From contig CAVWEX010000005.1 in assembly GCA_963754125.1 (NCBI GenBank), positions 1-64,000 on the forward strand: a DNA stretch of 64,000 nt, written 5' to 3'. This DNA is from RPQJ01 sp963754125. Its GTDB lineage: Bacteria; Pseudomonadota; Gammaproteobacteria; Steroidobacterales; Steroidobacteraceae. The stretch's first letter is position 1; each line of letters opens with the position of its first letter. Of the stretch, positions 17,319 to 27,199 are shown piece by piece. Below the pieces are notes generated by a model. That model saw nothing but the letters and a program-made list of their open reading frames with translations. It was not told the origin of the DNA and did not search any database. The translations under genes and the position numbers were made by a program.

Positions 17319-17851
17319 CGGCGGACGCCCACACGTTCGATTACAAGGAGACCGGGCAATCCTGCCGCCGCGCAGCTACGGCAGCGCCATGCCGTGACTG
17401 GCTTCCTGGCCCAACGGGTCATCTGGCAGACCGGGCAACGATGCTGGTAGCGGACGGTGTCGCCTGGGCTTGTCGCTGTCGTCGGCGTCGGGGGCACCCG
17501 CATTCTTAGCATCGGCTCGAAGCCAGCTGCCCGCATCAGACTCTTCCACTCGGGGCCGTGCGGCTTACAGTTACGCGAGTACCGTCGACGGACCGCAGCG
17601 TGAGCTAGTTCGTGCGCAAGTACCTCCGCTTTTCGGGAACGCAGCGACAGGAATCGAGGACCGAGTTCGATGCGGTGACGATCGGGACAGTAACGGCCGA
17701 CCCTCGTGCGAAGGCGGCGATTCAGATCGATGACAACCGCATCCGGCAGGTCGGGCAGTGCCCATTCAGCCGACCAGCGTTCGATTGCAGCGCGCAGGCG
17801 GGCTGCAGTTGAGGCACCGACTGCAACTTCCAGTGCAACGGTAAGCGGCAT
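17315..17851 (-). CDS. SprT-like zinc metallopeptidase
   Basis: 178 aa. The metallopeptidase helix HELAHAAVRR supplies two zinc ligands and the general base, with a third ligand possible in HGPEWKSL. A C-terminal zinc ribbon (CPVC ... CRSC) follows, as in SprT/Spartan proteins that cleave DNA-protein crosslinks. The next gene starts inside its stop codon. Its place between two helicase genes suggests that it removes proteins bound to the DNA they process. A 182-bp gap without a gene separates it from the RecQ-UvrD gene. Confidence 0.85.
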   Translation of the reverse strand: MPLTVALEVAVGASTAARLRAAIERWSAEWALPDLPDAVVIDLNRRLRTRVGRYCPDRHRIELGPRFLSLRSRKAEVLAHELAHAAVRRRYSRNCKPHGPEWKSLMRAAGFEPMLRMRVPPTPTTATSPGDTVRYQHRCPVCQMTRWARKPVTAWRCRSCAAAGLPGLLVIERVGVRR

Positions 17852-18033
17852 GGGCGGGTCTTCTGGGCGTCTCGCAGTCGGCTTCGACCGAGTTCATCAT
17901 CCTAGAGGAGTCGGGCTCGTCGCCGCCACCGGAAGCTCAGGGAGAGTTTCCACTTAGCAGATTTCCCGATACTGATCGGTTCTCGTGCTTGCGCCATTTC
18001 TGTACAACTTCTCGAAGGCAGTGCTTCGCAACC

Positions 18034-21000
18034 CTACTTCTGCTCATAGACCAGTTCCGGCACGACGACTTCCCACCGATCGGTTCTGGCCATTTCAGCG
18101 AATTCCGAATTCGCGTCTTTCCGCCGAACGGTGATCGCCGACACCCGGGCTTCAACCACCCGGTACCCGTCCATGAGCCTGGTACTTCTTTGCCAGGCGA
18201 CCGACAGGCCGGCCCGCCAAGTCCGCAAAGCTCCACGCGATCGCCCGCAACGACCAGATTGACGCGGTCCCCCGGCTCGAGCCCCGAGATCGCGCTGTGC
18301 ACCGGATGGTCCGCCGCATAGCGTCCGGCGAAGCCGAGGTCTACCTGTGCCAGCGTAAGCCGTTCGAAGCGTCGCTTCAGATTGGCGCCGACAACCTCAG
18401 GTCGCGGAGCCGAACGCACGACCACCGCACTCGAATCGGCGAGGCCCGTCAGCAGCGGGTTCGGCGCGCCATTGCGCAGAAGCGTCAGCGTCTCCTTCGC
18501 CCGAGTCATCGCAACGTAGTACAGGCGTCGAGCGGCGTCTCGATCCTCGCCACGGCCGACGCGATCCCAGGCGCCATCGAGTACTACAACGTGCCGGAAC
18601 TCCAGGCCCTTCGCCCGGTGAGCGCTGAGCAGCAGCACTCCGTCTTGCCGCCGCCGGAACTCCCGACCCCACTCCGCGAGCCACTCGATGAAGTGCGGTG
18701 CCGGCAGTTCGGCACCTGATGTGTCCGCAACGTACTGCTCCACAGCCTCGCGCAGCAGGTCCCACCATGGACCTCGAGGCCGCTCCGCCAACCATCGGGT
18801 CAGCGTCGCCCCGTCCAGAAGCTTCTGTTCAGGCTCCCGCACCCATGCGACCAGGGCCTGCGTCTCGCGCAGCCACCAGAAATTCGGCGTGTCTTCATCA
18901 CCCCGCTGCGACGGGATGCCGAGATGCTCGCAGTACGCGCGGACCGGCTCGAGGTATCGCCACTCCTTGGCAACGACCGCCACTTCTGACCAGTTCCACT
19001 CCTTGTCGAGGGCTTCGAGTCGACGAAGCTCGTCGATGGCAGCGCACGCCTGCCCAATCGGACCTCCCGACTGCTTCCAGGATCGACACGCGCCCTCGAC
19101 CCACCGGGTCGAGCTTCTCCCATCGGCCACCCTTTGGCAGGTGCGCCCGACCGCGATCGACGGTGATGGGGCGGTCACTCTTCATGCGGTCGCGCGCCGG
19201 CGCGATCAGGGCATTCGCCGCATCGATGATGTGCACGGAGGAACGATAATTCTCAGTGAGATACGCCGGGCGTGCCGAATAGTCGGCTTCGAAGCGCCGG
19301 ATGAACTCGACCGAGGCACCACTGAAGGCGTAGATGTTCTGGTCGTCGTCACCTACCGCCAGCAGCGAGAGCTTGCCGTCGCCGTCCGTGCGTGTTCGCC
19401 CCGCCAGCGCCGAGATGAGTTCGTACTGACCGGGACCGATGTCCTGATACTCGTCGACGAGAATCCAGCGGAAACCCGCCAACAGCCTGTCGCGCTGCTC
19501 GTCGGCCTCCTCGGGCGGCAGGCCCTCGCCGTTCAGCAGCAGCACTGCCTGCCGCAGCAGCTCGTCGAACGTCGCTTCGTTCGCCTGAGTTGCGCGGTCG
19601 GCAAAACTTGCCCCGCACAGGCGCATGGCAAGCGCGTGGCAGGTCAGTACCGTGACTCCATTGGCATCGTCACCGATCAGGGCTGACAGGCGACGCCGGA
19701 TCTCGAGGGCGGCGTGCCGGTTGTAGGCCAACGCAATGATGCTGCGCGGATTCTCGCGACGAGCACGAACCAGGTAGGCGATGCGATGCACGAGCACTCG
19801 CGTCTTGCCTGACCCCGGGCCCGCCAGAATCAGCACGTTGGTCTGCTCGCGATCGTCCGCCACGATTCGCTGCTGATTCGGGTTCTTCAACGCGTCGACG
19901 ATCCGTCGCCACGATTCCGGCGTGGTCTGCTGCTCGAGTTCCTTCTCCCGATCCGCCAGCCACTTCTTCAGGAACGTCTCTCGATCCGGATCGGAAGTAG
20001 TCCATGGTCAGCAGGAGCGCGTCGGCCATGCGCGTCAACCCGCGCTGCGCGTACTCGGCCATCACGTGGATCTGCGTGACCTGTTCGTCGTAGTGCTGTT
20101 GCAGCGGCGCGAAGTCGGCCTTGACGAACATGCGCTTGTCCTTGCCGAGACGAATCGTCATCGCCGGCCGGAACACCGCCAGCCCCTTGTTGAGGCGAAT
20201 GACCTCCTGCTCGTGCAACCAGAGCAGCGCACGATCGCGGAGCTTGGCCGGGTTCTTGACCGTTGACTTCAGCAGGAGGTCGCTGGCGATCGCTTCCTGG
20301 AGCTTGCCCAGGGTCGTTTCGGCCAAGAGGTCAGTGCCACGAGACGTCGACGGCAAACAGCCGAGCAGGTGCTCCAGCAGTCGCTGCGCGCCCGCGCGAC
20401 GCGTCCTGTGACCGAGCTCGAGCGCATCCCATTCCCGCTGCAGCCAGAACTGGATCGTGTCGGGATCGTTCCAGCGGCGCAGGCGGATGCTGCCTACCCC
20501 GCCCTGCTCATCGACTCCGTCCTTGGACAGGCTCTCCAGCAGACGCCTGATGACGTGCGGCAGGGCGTTGCGGTGACCTTCGTCTTTGAGTCGCTGGGAC
20601 ACGTGGCGGAGGTGCAAGACGGACTCGTCGCCACTGCCCATGTCGGGAGCGACTTCCCGCAGGAGCTCGATCAGCGCCGCCTCGAGGCTGCTGGCCTCCT
20701 CGAGCCGCTTCAAGGACGAGCGCTCCACGCCGGAGTGGACGTACGCGGTCAGTACGGTGTCGTTGCTCGCGATTCCGAGCTTTTCGAGTTGATCCAGGGC
20801 CAGTCGGACGCCGTCCGGACTGAGGCCGGATGCGACCATCAAGTTCGTCCGTCGTCACGCCCTCGTCGGCGTCGGCGTTGATGAGTACGTCGACGATCTT
20901 GAGTAGCTGCCCGCGCACGGGCTCCACCACCGCGGCCTGCTCGACCTTCTGGCGAGCCTCGTTGAGCGTGGACACCCGGAGCGATGACGGAAATACCTGG

Positions 21001-23238
21001 ACCAGATTCTCGTCGCGCTGCAGCAGCTCCGCTTCCTCGAGCCAGGAGACTGCGGTGCGGACGCGCGTGTCGTCCGTCGCCGAGTCACGCCGGAAAGCCC
21101 CCTCCTCCTCCTCGAGGAGAATCTCACCCGCCGTGGCAACCACTTCCTCCTGCCCGCGCTTCCTGCGATCGAGCCGTCGCAGCGACCTGAGAATCGCCTG
21201 GATCTCACGCTGGGTGAGACGCGAACGCGCGGACATGCCGAACTGCCGTTCCACGTCGTCCGGCGTGTAGAGCAAGATGCACCGTGCCGCGTCGTCGATC
21301 ACGACCGGCCCTGCCAGCCTCCTGGAGATAGTTCTCCAGTGAGCCCGGGATGTCCGCGTGAATCACCAGCCGCACGTCGGGCTTGTCGATGCCCATCCCG
21401 AAGGCGTTCGTCGCCGCAATGACCCGCAGATCACCCCGAATGAACCGGGTCTGGACGTCCTTCTTGGTCTCGGGCGGGATCTTCGAATGGAAGTAGGCGG
21501 CAGCGATTCCCTTGTCGATCAGAAACGCCGCCATCTGCTCCGTCTGCGAGCGCGTGGCGCAGTAGATGATCGCGCCACCCGGCACCTGCGGCGGCAGATC
21601 GGTCTCCAGGATCTGGTGGACATGCGCGAACTTTTCCGCCGGAGAGGTCTCGACGACCAGGAAGTCGAGGTTCTCGCGCTTCGAACCGCCGTCGAAGAGC
21701 TGCATCTCGATGCCGAGCCGTTCGCGGAAGTAGCCTTGGATGTCGCTGACAACGTCGGGCTTGGCGGTGGCCGTCAGGCAGAGCACCGGCGGTACGGGGT
21801 TCTTGCCGGCGCTTTCCTTGATGAATCGAGCGACGTAGCGGTAGTCGGGGCGGAAGTCATGCCCCCACTTCGACAAGCAGTGGGCCTCATCCATGACCCA
21901 CGCTCCGATCTCGCGCTGCGCGAGCACCTTCCGCAGGGAACGACTTCGCAGCTGCTCCGGCGCGATGATCAGTATGGCGACGTCGCCGAGCCTGATCCGG
22001 TCCAGCACGTCGGCCCGCTCCGGCATGGAGAGCAGTCCGTTCACTGCCGCGCAGCACGTGATGCCGCGACTCTCCAGGCCGGCGACTTGGTCGGCCATCA
22101 GCGCCACGAGCGGCGAGATCACCACCGTCAGCGCACCCGTCTTTTCGTAACGTGACAGCGCCGGAATCTGGTAGCAGATGGACTTGCCGGTGCCCGTCGG
22201 CAGAATCCCGAGTGCGTGCTCGCCGCGCATCGCCGACTCAACGATGCATTCCTGCAGCGATCGACCGTCCGCGGCTTTCGGCTCGGACCGAAACCCGGCC
22301 AGCGTCGGGAACCAGCGCGCCAGTTCTTTGCGAGGATCGTGGTGCTCACGACACCATTCACAGGCCGGATCACTGCAGCAGGTGTCGCGCAGTTTCTTCA
22401 CCAGCAAGCCCGCACCGGGGAACTGGTGACGCACCCACGGCGGCATCACCGAGTTCCCGCCCGGCGACCGAGAGCCACGCGAGAACGTAGGCAAGGTCCC
22501 AGGCGTTGTCCGAGTGGCTGTTCAGGATCGAGCCGACCTGGACGCGACAGGCCTTACCTTGAAGCAGGCGACGTAACGTAACGGTTGCCGAGGCGTCGGA
22601 TGGTCTGGCGTGTCGCCGCGCCTGGCTCGAAGAACCAGTCGTCACCGGCCGCGGTGCCATCGACCGTCGTCAGCCAGTGGTAAGCCGCAACGAGGTCCGG
22701 CGCCTGCTGATGCATGGCGCGGAATGCTTCGTACTCGTCGGTCAGGAGCGTCGAGAGTCAGCCGGGCGTCCAGTTCTGGATCGTTGCGGCTCGCGTGCTT
22801 GAGTTGGCCATCCTGATAGTGCTTCACCAGGTGGTGATATGGATTGCGCGGAAACGCGAGCGGACTGAGACGCAGCGTGTCGATCCTCGGCAGCCTCAAC
22901 AGCCGAAGATCGGGGTTGGCGGCCGCGAGATGCTTGGCGTCGAACTCGATGACGTTGTGCCCGACGAGGAAATCGGCGCCTTCGGCGAGGTCGTCCAGAC
23001 GCTTGAGCGCGGCAGCGAGATCGCCACCGCGGAAATGGAATGTCTGGCCGGTATCCGGTCGGATGCCAGCGAGCTTGTGAATCTTGGAGTCTTTGCGGCC
23101 GACCTCGAGGTCGATGCAGAGGCAGCGAGGCGCGAAGTCGCTCGAGCGCAGGTCGGCAGGCTCCGCCATCGGCCCGTAGCCGACCTTGGCCGCGTCCCTG
23201 ACCTGGAGATTCCCTTGCGGAGCTGCTCCCTCAGCCAT
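18034..23238 (-). CDS. 3'-5' exonuclease - RecQ - UvrD fusion helicase (nine frameshifts)
   Basis: One gene of about 1731 aa, read in pieces. Order: DnaQ-like exonuclease (1 to about 215; CIDLEVGRKDSKI, VGHNVIEFD), RecQ-type helicase (Walker A LPTGTGKS near 349, MDEAHCLSKWGHDF near 449, EAGRAGRDR), a winged-helix/linker region, and a UvrD-type helicase (AGPGSGKTRV near 1141, VDEYQDIGPGQYE near 1260, LSAHRAKGLEFRHVVVLDG near 1540). Single extra bases near 22756, 22583, 22462, 21293, 20841, 19992, 19069, 18205 and 18165 break the frame. Removing them leaves exactly 1732 codons. The start at 23238 is the best ATG (AGGA nearby), with 23169 as alternative. The end is TAG at 18034. First gene of the island operon. 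Confidence 0.85.
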
Positions 23239-23358
23239 CCGTCCTCGTAACTCCCTGATTTGACTCTGTCGAAGTGTACGTGGTCCGGATGGACCAGGGT
23301 GTGAGTCTGTTCTCGCTGAGGGTCGGGCAGAGTGCCGCATGCGCACTCGTGAGATGAG

Positions 23359-23702
23359 TTGGGTGCGAAGGGGCATCGATTCCTGCTCACCCGCCGCCTC
23401 GACGCGGCGCGGGACTATCTGCGTGAGCGCTACGCTGACGCCCGGTCGGCGCGCTTCGGGCTCGTCGCGTCCTCCAAGGACAAGTGGCTGCCGTCCTTCG
23501 GCGCGGACAACGCCTTCCAGACCACGAAGCAGTTGCGGGCAAGAGTCGCCCGCCGCTCAGGGATCCGCTGACGGTGCGCACGAACGTCTACCGCGTGCTG
23601 CTGACGCGGGGGCGGGATGGCACGGTCGTCTTCGTGCCGCCGGACTCCAGGATGGATGCAACGGCGGAGCGGCTGGCGGCGGCGGGGTTCCGGGACTTGT
23701 AG
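23359..23702 (+). pseudogene. C-terminal remnant of a DUF2075 (Schlafen-associated) helicase
   Basis: Two pieces in different frames: 23359-23571 (RFLLTRRLDAARDYLRERY, ARFGLVASSKDK) and 23560-23702 (TNVYRVLLTRGRDGTVVFVP, then ERLAAAGFRDL). Both match the C-terminal region of DUF2075 proteins, whose members are predicted ATPases/helicases common in defence loci. About 40-50 codons between them are deleted and the N-terminal ATPase part is absent. It is divergent from the RecQ-UvrD gene across a 120-bp gap. The following 23703-23911 holds no gene that I can see. Confidence 0.55.
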
Positions 23703-23911
23703 CGGAGCGTCCCTTGGCACGGCGGGAGTCTGGACCTCACTCACTCGAACGTTACACGCGACATGCCCAGCCGCTCCCGGTTGTCAGCTTTGGGCTTGGG
23801 CCGCAGGGGCGTCGCGAAGCCGCGCCCGAGTTTCCGGACGAACGTATTACAAATGCAGGATGCACGGGTTCCGCCACTGCCGGTCAATGCACACCCATGA
23901 GTTGCCTGTGT

Positions 23912-23929
23912 TGTATCTTTTGGGATACA
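23912..23929. promoter_or_regulatory. Inverted repeat before the first HigBA module
   Basis: TGTATC at 23912-23917 and GATACA at 23924-23929 form a 6-bp-arm palindrome immediately upstream of the toxin GTG at 23934. It overlaps the likely -10 region (TACATT at 23926-23931, with TTGCCT at 23902-23907), as expected for TA autorepression. Confidence 0.4.
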
Positions 23930-23933
23930 TTGC

Positions 23934-24237
23934 GTGTACGAGGTTCGCCAAACTGCACCGTTCCGGAAGTGGCTTCGCCGCATTCGGGACCCTGTGACCA
24001 AGGCACGTACTCCTTCGCCGTATCGAGCGGCTGGCCGCCGGCAACGCGGGTGACCAACGAAATCTCGGAGCAGGTTTGTACGAACTGCGCGAACACACCG
24101 GACCCGGGTACCGGGTCTACTTCACGATCAGAGGCGAACGACTCGTCCTGCTGCTGTCGGGTGGCGACAAGAGTTCCCAAGAGCGGGATATCGTCCTGGC
24201 CCGATCCATGATCGCGATCCTGGAGAACGACGCGTGA
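23934..24237 (+). CDS. HigB/RelE-like toxin of a TIGR02683-type module (one frameshift)
   Basis: About 100 aa. The start (VYEVRQTAPFRKWLRRIRD) and the rest (RRIERLAAGNAGDQRNLGAG, then ELREHTGPGYRVYF, LLLSGGDKSSQERDI) are the full addiction-module killer pattern. One extra base near 23998 (cgtactcctt, expected cgtatcctt) splits the frame; without it the length is 101 codons. It overlaps the antitoxin start by 4 bp. Members cut ribosome-bound mRNA in the RelE family; direct evidence here is only fold-level. Confidence 0.75.
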
Positions 24238-24542
24238 GAAGGCCTCGACCATCGCGACGACTCAGGACGACGCCGTTCGACCCCGCCGAGTACCTCGACG
24301 ACGAGCAGACGATCGTCGCTTACCTCAACGAGGTGCTCGCGGAGGGCGACCCCTCTGCGGTCGTCGCGGCCCTCGGCACGGTCGCACGTGCCCGCGGCAT
24401 GGCGGAGTTGGCGCGCAGCACGGGCTTGGGCCGCGAGAGCCTGTACAAGGCCTTGAGCAGTGACGGCAACCCGAGCTTCAGGACCGTGCTCGGCGTGGCC
24501 ACCGCGCTTGGCTACCGGTTCACCGTGCGCGCCGTGTCGTAG
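24234..24542 (+). CDS. HigA-like antitoxin (addiction module antidote, TIGR02684 type)
   Basis: 102 aa, GTG start within the toxin stop (GTGA). N-terminal toxin-binding region includes TTPFDPAEYLDDEQTIVAYL; the C-terminal helix-turn-helix is MAELARSTGLGRESLYKALS followed by NPSFRTVLGVATALG. Complete and in normal length. A paralogous module lies at 26365-27015 on the other strand. Confidence 0.9.
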   Translation: MRRPRPSRRLRTTPFDPAEYLDDEQTIVAYLNEVLAEGDPSAVVAALGTVARARGMAELARSTGLGRESLYKALSSDGNPSFRTVLGVATALGYRFTVRAVS

Positions 24543-24607
24543 CGTTCAGCCCTTTCCCCCATGATGCGCGGCAACGCAGGCATGGACGAACAGGAAGGTA
24601 ACCGGAC

Positions 24608-24700
24608 ATGACCGCGGATCCGGTGGACTACCTGTACCCGGCAGGGATGTTCTACAAGGTCGAGCTGCCGGTGGCGGTGAGGCAGGCAGTGCATCGGCGA
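24608..24700 (+). pseudogene. Internally deleted copy of the small gene at 28671
   Basis: MTADPVD is joined directly to YLYPAGMFYKVELPVAVRQA. The intact homologue at 28671-28898 has 44 more codons between these two points, so an in-frame internal deletion has occurred here. The true C-terminus is also replaced after VRQAVHR, where a piece of an antitoxin gene on the other strand begins. Confidence 0.6.
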
Positions 24701-24701
24701 G

Positions 24702-24740
24702 TTACGCCGCCGGCCGCACGGACAGCTTCGATTCACCCAC
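24702..24740 (-). pseudogene. 3' tail of a HigA-like antitoxin gene
   Basis: On the minus strand the last codons before TAA (24702-24704) read KLSVRPAA, identical to the end of the antitoxin encoded at 26365-26712. The rest of that gene is missing. It abuts the deleted small gene, marking a recombination joint. Confidence 0.4.
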
Positions 24741-24755
24741 CCGAAACGCCGCGCC

Positions 24756-25064
24756 TCACACCAGCGCCTCGATACCCTTCCGATCAATCACGTCGAGCAA
24801 CTTGAGTGACGGACCGCTCGGGCGCTTCTCGCCGATTTCCCACTTCTGCACGGTCGATACGCTGGTGTTGAGTACAGCCGCGAAAACCGCCTGACTCATG
24901 CGGGCACGCTCTCGGATCGCCCGTATCTGCCTCGCCGACAGCGGACGGACCGGTGGCAGGCACAGCGCGTCGAACTCGCGCAGCGTCTGCTTGCCGAGTG
25001 CCCCGGCACGGTGCAGGCCACGGGCCGTCTCGTGCATTTCATTCAGTATGCGGCTCTTCTTCAT
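24756..25064 (-). CDS. NadS/HigA-like Xre antitoxin
   Basis: 102 aa, complete. N-terminal arm MKKSRILNEMHETARGLHRA and a standard Xre domain (IRAIRERARMSQAVFAAVLN, then TSVSTVQKWEIGEKRPSGPS) ending in LLDVIDRKG. Its ATG lies inside the last codons of the RelE-like gene (25039-25321), the normal order for this type. Because the toxin is damaged, this antitoxin is probably an orphan. Confidence 0.85.
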   Translation of the reverse strand: MKKSRILNEMHETARGLHRAGALGKQTLREFDALCLPPVRPLSARQIRAIRERARMSQAVFAAVLNTSVSTVQKWEIGEKRPSGPSLKLLDVIDRKGIEALV

Positions 25065-25321
25065 CGCAGATTTCCGTCAACTCACCCGCCCGAAGTGCTC
25101 TGCGAGCGCGATGCGGGTCGCACTCAGGACGCGTGCACCGCCGCTCTTGCCACGTCGCGCCTGGGCAATGGCACGCGCTTCTTGAAGACGTTGCCGCCGA
25201 GGTCCGCATCGACGAGCCCAGCGGCGATCTCCTCCACAGCGGCGCACAGCGCTCTGTCCGACAAGCCGGCTTTTCGGCTCCAGCGGGCGAAAGTCCGTGT
25301 CTTGAATACGCGACGCCGCAT
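25039..25321 (-). pseudogene. Damaged RelE-family toxin
   Basis: From ATG 25321: MRRRVFKTRTFARWSRKAGL, then ALCAAVEEIAAGLVDADLGG and VFKKRVPLPR, the RelE type that pairs with NadS-like antitoxins. After LPRR the frame changes to GKSGGARVL, and soon after a deletion of roughly 25-30 codons removes the conserved FxFGFxKNExxN part; the end AGELTEICDEEEP is in a third frame. The stop (25039) lies within the antitoxin gene. The stretch 25322-25583 upstream holds no gene I can support. Confidence 0.55.
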
Positions 25322-25583
25322 GACTGTAGCACTGGGTGATATATACGACAACTCCCGAGACTGCGGCCCTCGACGAGCGAGCCAGAGTCGTCATCTCGCC
25401 TGTGCGACGGCACGGTAGCGACGCGCGGCTCCGTAATGGAGTTCAGGAATTGCGTTGTTTGCTCAGAAATCGACGGGTCTCGGCAATCCCGACATCTTGG
25501 CGATCGACAGAACCCAACTGCCCCGCCGTTGACCCCACTGCGCGCCGTCTCCAGCCCGTCTGCGGCGGCCGCGGTCTATCACT

Positions 25584-25858
25584 TCATACCTTGTCGCGCT
25601 GGCCGAGAGGAGCTACAGGCATGTCGAGCGCGTGCAGGCCCGGGAGCAGCTCGACCGGAGGGACTAAGGCCACCTGCCGTGCGTTGGCGGGCCGCTGTCT
25701 CAGACATCGGCGTATCACGCACGGTACTGCGGGCATGATGTCGCAAAATGCGAAATCAAATGATGAATCGCAGAGGGCTTTGAATGCGTCCGCGTCGCTC
25801 ACCGAGGGCGGAAGGCGGCCGAGCGACGCCGCAGCGATTCATCCAGCAGCAGCCTCAC
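25584..25858 (-). pseudogene. Degraded DUF5615 (PIN-like) toxin
   Basis: From GTG 25858 the start VRLLLDESLRRR matches DUF5615 toxins (LLLDExLP), and the far end (ALVPPVELLPGLHALDMPVA) resembles their C-terminal LxPLVPxLL region. The body between is frameshifted and shortened. Its start overlaps the end of the DUF433 gene by 20 bp, the usual antitoxin-toxin order. Confidence 0.45.
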
Positions 25859-26060
25859 GACCCGCAGCCTCCCGTGCCATTTCAAGCACGGAGATCGCCT
25901 GCTCGCGGGTTACTGAGGGAAAGTCCGTCAGGAACTCATCGATGCTGCTGCCGTGCTCGAGGTAGTCGATGAGGTTGCGCACAGGCACGCGGGTCCCGGA
26001 GAACACGGGCTCACCGCCGAGAATCTCGGGATTCGACTGGACGACCGGGCCGTGCCTCAT
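25839..26060 (-). CDS. DUF433 antitoxin
   Basis: 73 aa from ATG 26060. Typical DUF433: PEILGGEPVFSGTRVPVRNL, a short linker, then EFLTDFPSVTREQAISVLEM. These small winged-helix proteins are antitoxins of DUF5615 PIN-like toxins, and the remains of such a toxin follow directly. Other in-frame ATGs at 26072 and 26138 are possible starts but add non-family sequence. Confidence 0.85.
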   Translation of the reverse strand: MRHGPVVQSNPEILGGEPVFSGTRVPVRNLIDYLEHGSSIDEFLTDFPSVTREQAISVLEMAREAAGREAAAG

Positions 26061-26112
26061 TGCGAACCTCATCGTGGCATGAGGCAGAGATCGACGGTCG
26101 GACGCTGCCGCG

Positions 26113-26339
26113 TCAGGCGACGCGCCGAACGTGCGCAATCTCCTTGTCGCCGACCGGCCGAACTGCGTTGGCCGGCACGGTCACCACGGCCAGCGTCTCG
26201 CCGGCGAGCGTCGCGAATTCCACCTCGTACCCTGCGCCCGCCCGTGCGTGAGCATCACGGTGCCGACGTCGCCTTGCTCGAGGTTCTCCTCGGGAATGTC
26301 GACCGTGAGCACGACCAGGTCGTGTTCTTGGAATGTCAT
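26113..26339 (-). CDS. DUF4926 protein (frameshifted)
   Basis: About 75 aa. The first part, FQEHDLVVLTVDIPEENLEQ followed by GDVGTVMLTHG, and the second part, YEVEFATLAGETLAVVTVPA then VRPV, are both DUF4926 but in different frames. The break is near 26250 within a run of gcgcccg repeats, and one missing base (or two extra) would explain it. DUF4926 proteins accompany DUF6883-type toxins; no such toxin is seen here. Confidence 0.6.
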
Positions 26340-26364
26340 TTCTGCGTGCCTCGCAACGGATACG

Positions 26365-26712
26365 CTACGCCGCCGGCCGTACCGACAGCTTCAGTCCAGC
26401 CACACGCAGCACAGCGACAAGCGTCGACAGGCGCGGATTTCCGGCTGCGGACAGGGAGCGATACAAGCTCTCACGACTGAGCCCGGCCGCCTCGGCCACC
26501 TTGGACATACCCTGCGCCTCCGCAATGCGTCGCAGGCCCAGCAATAGTTCTTCGGGCGTATCGGAGCGCTCGAGGATTTCTCGCGTGTACTCCGCGGCCA
26601 GATCAGTGTCGGCCGCCAACGTCCGGCGCGCCCACTGGTCATACGAAGACGCAACCGCGCTGCGCGGACGACGATTCACTGGCTTAACCGCTTTCTTGCT
26701 TCGTCCAGCCAC
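26365..26712 (-). CDS. HigA-like antitoxin (TIGR02684 type), second copy
   Basis: 115 aa from GTG 26712. The DNA-binding part is MSKVAEAAGLSRESLYRSLS with NPRLSTLVAVLRVAGLKLSV, close in pattern to the antitoxin at 24234 but clearly divergent. A long basic N-terminus (residues 1-30) is unusual; a later start is possible. It overlaps the toxin gene end by 37 bp. Confidence 0.8.
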   Translation of the reverse strand: MAGRSKKAVKPVNRRPRSAVASSYDQWARRTLAADTDLAAEYTREILERSDTPEELLLGLRRIAEAQGMSKVAEAAGLSRESLYRSLSAAGNPRLSTLVAVLRVAGLKLSVRPAA

Positions 26713-27015
26713 TTCCTCGCCCTCCCGATGTCGGCCGTCTGAGTTCGCTTCGAACCTCCGCAGAGGATCAGGCATCGGCCGATGGGTATGCCCGCGAAAT
26801 AGACCCGGTATCCGGCGCCGGTGTCGATGCGCAGTTCCATCAGGCCCGAGCCCAGTGCCCGGCAGTCACCGGGATTCCCTGCCTGCAGGCGGTCCAGACG
26901 CTGCATCACTCTCGCCTGCACGACTCGATCACCCAAGCTATCGGAACCAATCCGCAAACGGTTGGCGGCCGCCCGCGTCCTGGAAAATGCAAAGCTCGAC
27001 GGGCGGGCGCCGCAT
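26676..27015 (-). CDS. HigB/RelE-like toxin, second copy (one frameshift)
   Basis: About 112 aa. From ATG 27015: MRRPPVELCIFQDAGGRQPF then ADWFDSLGDRVVQARVMQRL, continuing into GSGLMELRIDTGAGYRVYFA and ILCGGSKRTQTADI, the full TIGR02683 pattern. An extra C near 26946 (ttccgatag, expected ttcgatag) breaks the frame; without it there are 113 codons. The strongly similar architecture to 23934-24542 suggests two independently acquired members of the same family. Confidence 0.75.
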
Positions 27016-27023
27016 GAGTGTAG

Positions 27024-27029
27024 CTTATA
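27024..27029 (-). promoter_or_regulatory. -10 element of the second HigBA module
   Basis: TATAAG, 8 nt before the toxin ATG at 27015. Transcription from it would begin at or next to the start codon, giving a nearly leaderless message, similar to the ParDE-like module at 5413. No convincing -35 box is seen. The remaining stretch 27030-27199 has no gene. Confidence 0.3.
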
Positions 27030-27199
27030 AATCACGTTCCGCAACACCTCGGACGATGCGCCGGAAGAGCGATCGTTCGCAGCAGCAATTTGTGGCGCGT
27101 TTCGATGGAATTCGGATGATGTACGCACCGTGAGCCTTCGGGTGCGCGACTGTCGTCGCGCAGCCGGGCACCCGCAAGCGATGGCCGGCGGGAGGCCGC

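Noticed and set aside
23262..23280. LexA box upstream of the RecQ-UvrD gene
   Set aside because: The sequence ctgtcgaagtgtacgt has one good half only; the second half is ACGT instead of ACAG.
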